Shown one piece after another: positions 58,663 to 64,000 of a stretch of 64,000 bases of DNA; position 1 is the first letter of the stretch; each line of letters starts with the position of its first letter. The notes below the pieces were generated by a model, which was not told the DNA's origin, did no database searches, and saw nothing but the letters and a program-made list of their open reading frames with translations. The DNA is from Nitrososphaera sp. (GTDB taxonomy: Archaea > Thermoproteota > Nitrososphaeria > Nitrososphaerales > Nitrososphaeraceae). The DNA is taken from the NCBI GenBank assembly GCA_039938515.1, contig JBDUUL010000015.1, positions 1-64,000 of the forward strand, given 5' to 3'. The translations under genes were made by a program, and so were the position numbers.

Positions 58663-58837
58663 TCCAGTCTACCAATTGGTCAGCACAGTATTTCAAGCAG
58701 ACGCCTTCCTTGCAGTAAGGGCAGGTCGCGATGAACCGCCTTTACGGTTCAGCATTCAATGGATGCAAGCAGGCGACGGATCCAGTGTGCTCTGATCCAT
58801 TGGCACATTGTATTGGCGCGGCCGGGACTGATGCAGC

Positions 58838-59677
58838 CTAGCTGATATAGTAGACAACCTCGACCGTCATTGTTACGTCCTGCTGGCCCGGCAGGATCTG
58901 GGTGTTGGCTGAAGCCGCCGCTTCGGGCGCAAGGGAATATGCAGGAAACGGCGACTCGCTCATTACAATTGACTGTACCCCGGAGACGGTCATTCCGACG
59001 GCTTTGGCCGCGACGTCAGCGCTGTGCCTTGCATTTGAAATGGCGTCCTGAATCAGGCTGTCGCGCACCTGCTGCTGTTTTTCGTCGGACAGGAAGAAGG
59101 TTACCTGGGTTATGCTGTTTGCCCCCGCATGGACTGCTGTATCTATGAGTTTGCCGGCGTCGACTGCCCCGGCAGTGTCGAGAGTTACGGTCAGCGCATT
59201 GACTGCTATGTAACCGGTAATGCTGCTTCCTTGCTGGCACCCGGGGGGCGCTGGTGAAATGGCAGGGCACTGTCCGCCAGGCGTCTGCGATTGCGCATAT
59301 ACCGGCGAGATGGTGTACGAGTTTGTGCTAATCTGGCTTTGAGGTATGCCAAGGGCTTCTACGGCTGAAATGACCCGGGCGCTGGCATTAGCATTGTCCC
59401 CTTCTGCCGCTTCCGCAGTGGTGCCATTGGTCTCAACGGCAAGGGTGACTGAGAATTTATCGGGCTTGATTTTGCTCGTGGCGGTGCCTGACGTTGACAC
59501 CGTTGCCTTGGTGTGATTGCCAAGGTTGCCAGTGGCACCTGGAGCTGCCTGCGAACCGTTAAGGCTCTGAGCGCTGGCGACCGTAGGGCCAGCGCTCCAG
59601 AACGAAATAGCTGAAACACCTGCAACGATTCCTGCTGCAAGGAGAGCAATCAGTACCCTCTGTCGAGAGATTTGCAT
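58838..59677 (-). CDS. SIMPL-domain (DUF541) exported protein
   Basis: A 279-residue product. ATG 59677 (25 bases after a TATA-like GTACAAAATTG) starts a signal helix (RVLIALLAAGIVAGVSAISF). The domain reads ATVSTSGTATSKIKPDKFSV, IPQSQISTNSYTISPVY, ITGYIAVNALTVTLD and ISNARHSADVAAKAVGM, all typical of SIMPL/DUF541, an extracytoplasmic family linked to oxidative or envelope stress in bacteria. Its exact role is unknown. Confidence 0.88.
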   Translation of the reverse strand: MQISRQRVLIALLAAGIVAGVSAISFWSAGPTVASAQSLNGSQAAPGATGNLGNHTKATVSTSGTATSKIKPDKFSVTLAVETNGTTAEAAEGDNANASARVISAVEALGIPQSQISTNSYTISPVYAQSQTPGGQCPAISPAPPGCQQGSSITGYIAVNALTVTLDTAGAVDAGKLIDTAVHAGANSITQVTFFLSDEKQQQVRDSLIQDAISNARHSADVAAKAVGMTVSGVQSIVMSESPFPAYSLAPEAAASANTQILPGQQDVTMTVEVVYYIS

Positions 59678-59821
59678 AGTAGAAACAAGGTGTTGCAATT
59701 TTGTACTTCTTGGTTTTGAAACAGGGTTCAGGTTTGGTCTTATCGTAAACTGTAGCCGATCCCATGAGGGCCAGGCAGGAGTTAGCGGAAACTTTATCAA
59801 AAAGATTCTAGTAAGTATCCT

Positions 59822-60187
59822 ATGAGCGGCAAGAGTGCTGAAAGCACTGTCAAGGTGCAGAGACACGAGGCCAGCATAAGTTCTGAAGCATTGAACCACT
59901 CCACGGAACGCGTGATGCGGGAAGCCGACTTTCTTGATGCCGCCATGGGGCTACTCCGCGGCCTGAGTTTGCCGGCATTCAGGGCAGAGATAATCGACCA
60001 TATTCGGTCTAATTCCAAAGACCTGGAGTACATTGCCCTCTTTGAAACGCTGGACCACTACATACGATACGACGACGAGGAACAGATAAGGGCTGCATTT
60101 GAGGTAAACCTGCCTTATGGCCAGCACCATGCAACGCCCTGGAGAAGGGACGAAGCAGGGGCTATCAAGACGACGCCTACCACCTGA
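59822..60187 (+). CDS. DUF2795-like small protein
   Basis: A 121-residue protein. ATG 59822 is about 28 bases after TATA-like CTTTATC. The middle, GLLRGLSLPAFRAEIIDHIR then YIALFETLDHYIRYDDEEQI, resembles DUF2795 (a helical domain with an L-P-A-x-R/K-E motif). Flanks are polar. Role unknown. Confidence 0.7.
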   Translation: MSGKSAESTVKVQRHEASISSEALNHSTERVMREADFLDAAMGLLRGLSLPAFRAEIIDHIRSNSKDLEYIALFETLDHYIRYDDEEQIRAAFEVNLPYGQHHATPWRRDEAGAIKTTPTT

Positions 60188-60274
60188 CTGGCAGACGAGC
60201 AGATTGCACGAGGAGTGCAGGCCGGACACGGCACAGAATGCTTGCCCCTAGAAGCAGAAAGATGTTTTATCCGT

Positions 60275-61366
60275 CTAGTTAATCTGGGGCAGTCCCCTTT
60301 CTGCAAGCACCTGGTTTAGTATCGTCAAGTCGTATATGTTCGACAGGTCAGGCTTGCTGTTGAAGAATCCAATCTGGTATGCATCGTCCGCAGCCTTGAA
60401 AAGAGACGATTTGATTGGGTCGTAGGTCAGCTTTAGCCTTGAGAAGGCATCGCTAAACTCGTCCTGTGGGATTGCCTTGCCTGTTAGCTTGACTAGTTGA
60501 TCATTGAATGCTTGCTGCGCTTCAGCTGGATGGCTGTTTATCCAGACAGTCTCGTTGACGTTTGCGTCTAGCAGCTTCTTTATCACGTCCGGGTTATTCT
60601 GTACATAGGAAGGATCGGCCACAATCTGTGCCGTTACAAAGTCGCCGTTTGGCCACAGAGTCCGCTCGTCAACAAATACGTGCGCGTTGGCCTCGTGCAC
60701 TAATTTAGCTCCCCATGGCTCCGGGACCCACGCGCCGTCGATTTCCTTCTTGAGCATCAGGGTGACAATGTCGGCATTTGTTGCAGGGATCACGGTAACA
60801 TTTCCGCCCTTGTCTGCCGTCTGGTAGCCGTTGTCAAGCAAATACTTTCGCAACGCCACATCCTGCGTATTGCCAAGCTGCGGCGAGGCAAACTTTTTGC
60901 CCGCAAAGTCCTTGACCGTTTGAATTCCCGAATCGTTTCTAACTACGAAGACAGCACCTCCGCTAGCAGCTCCGGAAATAATTCTAACTGATTCGCCGTT
61001 CGACTTGATATAGCCGTTAATCGCGGGGTTGGGTCCAACGTAGGTAACGTCAATTTGCTTTGCGAATATTGCCTCGATTGCCGAAGGCCCCGCGTTGAAA
61101 ATCTGCGTCTTTACCTCTACGCTATCGCCTAGCATCTTTTGAAAATCCCCATTGCCAAGGCCAATCACTGCTTGTGCATGGTTAATGTTTGGAAAATAGC
61201 CGATTCGGAGCACTTTGTGCTGTACAGGAGTTGAAACAGGCTGTGTAGAGTTGTTGTCGCTTACACCGCTTGAGGGTTTTGCATGTGGAATGGTAGTTGC
61301 TATTGCCGATGCAATTACCGCAGCTATTATTGCTCCAGCTATCGCAAATTTGATAGAGTTATTCAC
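60275..61366 (-). CDS. ABC-type solute-binding lipo/exported protein, TauA/NrtA-like
   Basis: A 363-residue binding protein for a nitrate/sulfonate/taurine-type importer. GTG 61366 (27 bases after TATA-like AGTATTATTTG) starts a signal helix (IKFAIAGAIIAAVIASAIAT). VLRIGYFPNINHAQAVIGLG is the family opening; PSAIEAIFAKQIDVTYVGPN and DGAWVPEPWGAKLV match the ligand lobes. No permease is next to it. The ATPase at 43956 is of the right type. Confidence 0.9.
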   Translation of the reverse strand: MNNSIKFAIAGAIIAAVIASAIATTIPHAKPSSGVSDNNSTQPVSTPVQHKVLRIGYFPNINHAQAVIGLGNGDFQKMLGDSVEVKTQIFNAGPSAIEAIFAKQIDVTYVGPNPAINGYIKSNGESVRIISGAASGGAVFVVRNDSGIQTVKDFAGKKFASPQLGNTQDVALRKYLLDNGYQTADKGGNVTVIPATNADIVTLMLKKEIDGAWVPEPWGAKLVHEANAHVFVDERTLWPNGDFVTAQIVADPSYVQNNPDVIKKLLDANVNETVWINSHPAEAQQAFNDQLVKLTGKAIPQDEFSDAFSRLKLTYDPIKSSLFKAADDAYQIGFFNSKPDLSNIYDLTILNQVLAERGLPQIN

Positions 61367-61586
61367 GATAATCGGCAGCCGAGGCGCAAATAATACTGCT
61401 ATTGTATGTGCAAATCAAGCGCGTTTTACGCAAAATACGTTGATTTCTGATATACTCGACCTGATTCAGGCATCGTTCACAGCCAAAAATAGGTGCACTT
61501 TATGGCATGCCTGCGGTCCGCAGATGCTAGAATCGAAAACGACGCAGTGAGGTCAGAACATCTAGATAGGCGGCACGAGCCTGAGC

Positions 61587-61602
61587 CTGCCTCTTGAGGC
61601 AG
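61587..61602. repeat. Hairpin in the 61367-61703 gene-free stretch
   Basis: CTGCCTC-TT-GAGGCAG, with two TCTAGA copies outside it (61561-61566, 61603-61608) that could extend the stem. The stretch also has a TATA-like GATATACTC (about 61450), so a structured RNA is possible. Otherwise I see only the promoters of the two flanking genes in these 336 bases. Confidence 0.45.
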
Positions 61603-61703
61603 TCTAGACATTCGGGTAAACTTTTCAGAGCTGCTGCCTGCGCTTCCTATGTCAAGCTTCTGCGTGGGATAAGCACTAATACTCGGCATGATGTAAGGCA
61701 GGT

Positions 61704-61889
61704 ATGGAAATATGCAGTACATGCCACACAACAATCCACCCGAACTATTCGGGACACCATAAATGCGGATATTCAAATTGCCCGGTATGCAAAGAGCCGG
61801 TAACTACGTCAGGCTACTGGAGGCACATTCAAACTCATCCGGGGCATGAGAACGATACTTCAAAGTACCCCGCCCGAAGGCCCGCTTAA
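61704..61889 (+). CDS. 61-residue C2H2/Cys-rich zinc-finger protein
   Basis: ATG 61704 is 25 bases after TATA-like CACTAATACTC. The product has ICSTCHTTIHPNYSGHH followed by KCGYSNCPVCKEPVTTSGYW and RHIQTHPGHE, giving a CxxC pair, a second CxxC and two His (C2H2-like). It is likely a nucleic-acid or protein-binding finger. It opens a run of small zinc proteins. Confidence 0.75.
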   Translation: MEICSTCHTTIHPNYSGHHKCGYSNCPVCKEPVTTSGYWRHIQTHPGHENDTSKYPARRPA

Positions 61890-61895
61890 GCGAAG

Positions 61896-62270
61896 CTACT
61901 GCTGGTACAGCTGCACGCTGCCAACCACTCGGAACTGGTACTGGCCCGCATACTCGTTTCTGTACATGCGGGCATAACTTTCGGCAGCATCGTAGGTCTT
62001 GAACCGCGTGCGCAGCCCGTCAACCCTTGCATCCTGGCTGAACACATCAGTAATTTCAATTGAATACGAGTTCGGGAGTTTCTTTGCCTGCCGCAGCATC
62101 AGGAACACGCTCAGGACAAAAAACGATATGCCGACTATCAGTATGATGGCAAACTCAAAGCCCTTTGCAAAACTGACAAATGGGCTAATCAAGCTGTGGT
62201 CCAACGCCTTGTAGACGATAGCGTAGACCTGCATTAGAATATCTGTAAGGAGGCCGATGGACACTGCCAA
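61896..62270 (-). CDS. Small membrane protein
   Basis: A 124-residue protein with N-terminal hydrophobic helices (SIGLLTDILMQVYAIVYKAL; FEFAIILIVGISFFVLSVFLML) and a cytoplasmic-looking domain (YSIEITDVFSQDARVDGLRT, YDAAESYARMYRNEYAGQYQ). TTG 62270 lies 24 bases after TATA-like AACTTTAAGAG. Function unknown. Confidence 0.75.
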   Translation of the reverse strand: MAVSIGLLTDILMQVYAIVYKALDHSLISPFVSFAKGFEFAIILIVGISFFVLSVFLMLRQAKKLPNSYSIEITDVFSQDARVDGLRTRFKTYDAAESYARMYRNEYAGQYQFRVVGSVQLYQQ

Positions 62271-62404
62271 TACTTACAGAGTCTCCCCTCTTAAAGTTAG
62301 AGGTTTATACCTCGCCTCCCAGAAAGCCAGAAGAATCAAAACGGGGAAAAAGAAAGAGAAAAGGTGTTCTTTGGTAACTACCTCTTAAATGACGTCCGTC
62401 CGGT

Positions 62405-62479
62405 ATGCGAGGGCGAGCAGTAGCCGCAATAATCGGTGTTTGGCCTGCTATGACAATTGCACTCGCACTTCTGGCCTGA
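62405..62479 (+). CDS. Possible 24-residue hydrophobic peptide
   Basis: ATG 62405 to TGA 62479 encodes a single hydrophobic stretch (VAAIIGVWPAMTIALALLA) after a basic start. A TATA-like CTCTTAAATG lies 17 bases upstream, shorter than usual. It could be a small membrane peptide or chance. Confidence 0.25.
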   Translation: MRGRAVAAIIGVWPAMTIALALLA

Positions 62480-62648
62480 TGAAAAACTTCTTCTTTTCAA
62501 TAAATAACGCTGTATAAAGCGGATATTTAACTTGCAGCGAAGAATCAGATGTCAACTCTACGCAGTACATGCCAGGATTTTGGTGGAACTCAGGTCCCAT
62601 CCGAGCGGAATGAATTGGCGAGACGAATAGCTTGTTCGCGGTCCCCGC

Positions 62649-62816
62649 TTATCTCGAGGCGTTTACTATGCACTTGTCGCAGTACCGTTCAACGATTACG
62701 ACACCGGATTCCTTAAAGTGCGCTTCGACCGTTGCCGGTGCGGCACATTTAATGCAGAAGCCAGGTTGCTTTCTTGCGCCAGTAATTATTGGCTTGGTGG
62801 TGGTAGGCTTGCCCAT
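62649..62816 (-). CDS. 55-residue zinc-ribbon protein (RYCxxC type, copy A)
   Basis: ATG 62816 to TAA 62649 on the minus strand. GFCIKCAAPATVEAHF and VERYCDKCIV form a CxxC...CxxC zinc ribbon. It matches the product at 63044 (NCKTCNEPATKDLLF, IQRYCTRCA) in spacing and in RYCxxC. TATA-like GCATTAGTAG is about 28 bases upstream. Function unknown. Confidence 0.7.
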   Translation of the reverse strand: MGKPTTTKPIITGARKQPGFCIKCAAPATVEAHFKESGVVIVERYCDKCIVNASR

Positions 62817-62858
62817 GTTGGCTCGTTACCAGTCAGCTACTAATGCTTTGCGCTTGAC

Positions 62859-63041
62859 CTAATCGGTCCTTCTGCACTCAGAGTTTACTTTCTTCTTGCA
62901 CCCAGAATTATTATGACGCCAGCTGCCGTTCATGAAGTACTCGAGGTGACTGGCGCCGTCTCGATCCACGGTCACTCTCTCCTGACCATTTTTTGGTGCT
63001 CCCGAGGGCGCGGGTCCAATCGAGGGTCGAACGTAGGGCAA
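62859..63041 (-). CDS. Possible 60-residue small protein
   Basis: The minus-strand frame from TTG 63041 to 62859 encodes a polar peptide with a plausible domain near NGQERVTVDRDGASHLEYFM and a basic Cys-containing end (NSGCKKKVNSECRR). The promoter is weak (TATA-like AAGTATGG). It sits three bases from the neighbouring zinc-ribbon gene and in the same direction, so it may be co-transcribed. Confidence 0.4.
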   Translation of the reverse strand: MPYVRPSIGPAPSGAPKNGQERVTVDRDGASHLEYFMNGSWRHNNSGCKKKVNSECRRTD

Positions 63042-63043
63042 GT

Positions 63044-63250
63044 CTAGATGCCCTTTCCAACCATACTTCCACTAAAGCCGGCCGATGCCTCGGTTGCGCA
63101 TCTAGTGCAGTACCTTTGGATCAGCGTTATCCCGTCGCCGGAGGCAAACAACAAATCTTTAGTGGCTGGTTCATTACACGTCTTGCAGTTTCTCGGGTTA
63201 GTTAAAACAGCCTTGTAATCGCGAACACCGATAAGAGGTTTATGAGCCAT
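63044..63250 (-). CDS. 68-residue zinc-ribbon protein (RYCxxC type, copy B)
   Basis: ATG 63250 is 26 bases after TATA-like TTCTTATACG. NCKTCNEPATKDLLF and IQRYCTRCATEA make one CxxC...CxxC zinc ribbon. It is a paralogue of the product at 62649, with a longer N-terminus (HKPLIGVRDYKAVLTNP). Confidence 0.72.
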   Translation of the reverse strand: MAHKPLIGVRDYKAVLTNPRNCKTCNEPATKDLLFASGDGITLIQRYCTRCATEASAGFSGSMVGKGI

Positions 63251-63325
63251 CACTTACTGGTGCTTTCTCACGTATAAGAATGCTATGCAAGCAAGTCACA
63301 CGTCAATGAAATGCGGCTTCCCGGA

Positions 63326-63544
63326 TTAGCCTGAATTGTCAGGGTCATCCAGCACGGTTCTAAGACGGGTCGCTTTGTCGGTCTTTGCCGCAACCATCCG
63401 CTGAAAAGTGTAATAGATGTTATGATCGTTCTTAAGATGGCTCAGAAAAGCCAGTCCATCGTTGACGTTGTCCTTTACTATCAGACGCCTGCCGCAATAG
63501 CTGCACGCTATCAAGTGCTCGTCTGTCTGCGCGTCGTGTTCCAA
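63326..63544 (-). CDS. 72-residue C2H2 zinc-finger protein
   Basis: TTG 63544 is 27 bases after TATA-like TCTTATTTGAG. ACSYCGRRLIVKDNVNDGLA then FLSHLKNDH gives Cys-x2-Cys...His-x4-His, a C2H2 finger with a long loop. The helical tail includes YYTFQRMVAAKTDKATRLRT. It resembles other short thaumarchaeal C2H2 proteins. Confidence 0.72.
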   Translation of the reverse strand: MEHDAQTDEHLIACSYCGRRLIVKDNVNDGLAFLSHLKNDHNIYYTFQRMVAAKTDKATRLRTVLDDPDNSG

Positions 63545-63676
63545 CTATTACCATGTATTTGCACTCAAATAAGAGGATTGCAGGAATTGCCATCCGCCCC
63601 CACAGCCTTTCATTCTTGTTGACCAGACAGATGTCTGAGCGCTCGCCTTATACTGCGGGCCGCCGTTCCTGTCCTA

Positions 63677-63826
63677 ATGGATGCTAAAGACGTGCGGATT
63701 GTTTGCGAGATGGCATTCGGCGCTGCAGGCCGGAGCACCGTTCTTGACAGGCACGTGAGTCCTTGGGCAGCAGGCAGCGCCCTAGCCTCCGCCGCTTCTT
63801 TCGGGCAGGAGCCATTTTTTGCATAA
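63677..63826 (+). CDS. Possible 49-residue protein
   Basis: ATG 63677 to TAA 63826. It follows a TATA-like GCCTTATACTG by about 27 bases, the local leaderless spacing. The product (DAKDVRIVCEMAFGAAGRST, SALASAASFGQEPFFA) has no recognised motif. The antisense frame 63867-63610 is low-complexity and less convincing. Confidence 0.4.
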   Translation: MDAKDVRIVCEMAFGAAGRSTVLDRHVSPWAAGSALASAASFGQEPFFA

Positions 63827-63941
63827 ACTCTTGATAACCTTTGAGAACTATCACTTGAATGCTTCACAGGTTTTTACAGATTAGAGCCATGATAATGAGA
63901 TGACAAAAGGCGTATTAATGGCACGCCTGCTGATTCACCTA

Positions 63942-64000
63942 TTGTCCGTTGCCAAGTTATGCAGAAATGAAAACCACATCATGCTGTTAGCCGTTATAGA
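63942..64000 (+). CDS. Possible gene start cut by the window edge
   Basis: TTG 63942 lies about 28 bases after a TATA-like GCGTATTAATG. About 19 codons are visible (SVAKLCRNENHIMLLAVI), too few to judge. Confidence 0.2.
   Translation, partial: MSVAKLCRNENHIMLLAVI

Noticed and set aside
63610-63867. An 85-codon minus-strand frame near the right end
   Set aside because: Low-complexity Ala/Arg/Ser composition and no TATA box; the opposite-strand 49-codon frame with a promoter is preferred, though weakly.
1-64000. tRNA, rRNA, CRISPR arrays, integrases, transposases
   Set aside because: I looked for cloverleaf-like ends, regular spacer repeats and recombinase motifs and found none that I could support by eye.

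Overview
The window reads as chromosomal DNA of an ammonia-oxidising thaumarchaeon of the Nitrososphaera type (group I.1b). The evidence is a two-domain copper nitrite reductase of the NirK kind, several membrane-anchored blue copper proteins, a biotin-dependent acyl-CoA carboxylase operon of the kind used in the 3-hydroxypropionate/4-hydroxybutyrate cycle, a PHA synthase, an archaeal/eukaryal-type AsnRS, an Alba protein, and archaeal promoters. Most genes have a TATA box centred 23-35 bases before the start codon, so they look leaderless, often with TTG or GTG starts. I see no rRNA, tRNA, CRISPR array or insertion sequence. The species assignment is inference.

Bases 1-30,300 form a dense accessory/stress region of small, mostly singly transcribed genes: a P1B-type ATPase, two Hsp20s, OsmC, two universal stress proteins, four CBS proteins, three SnoaL-like proteins, three ribbon-helix-helix (RHH) type proteins, two short zinc-ribbon proteins, cupredoxins, a PII protein, a PHA gene set (SDR, CoA-transferase, PhaC), the carboxylase operon, an orphan ABC ATPase and an Mg-type P-ATPase. 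A palindromic element with core AATGCA-S-TGCATT occurs about 18 times here. It nearly always ends 6-15 bases before a TATA box, and in several places one copy lies between two divergent TATA boxes. I see no comparable copy in the remaining 34 kb. This looks like one regulon of about 20 genes joining chaperones, energy sensors, PHA synthesis and unknown small proteins, and it is the main finding.

Bases 30,300-34,900 hold an exported protein, NirK, a plastocyanin-like protein, a Nudix hydrolase and a 46-residue membrane peptide. Bases 35,000-49,700 are more housekeeping in character: a membrane-anchored winged-helix protein with an exported partner, AsnRS, Alba with a lysine-rich tail, a split cobalamin-dependent methionine synthase with a MetF-like protein nearby, a TauB-like ABC ATPase, a CoA-type Nudix enzyme, an MFS exporter and a phasin-like helical protein.

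Bases 49,900-64,000 carry a GltD-like oxidoreductase, paralogues of two regulon families that lack the element, a receiver-domain protein, a TPR protein, a DHA2-type exporter, a SIMPL-domain protein, a TauA/NrtA-like binding protein and, near the right end, a run of tiny zinc-finger proteins. About ten supported genes in the window are under 60 codons and were found by reading promoters and frames directly.
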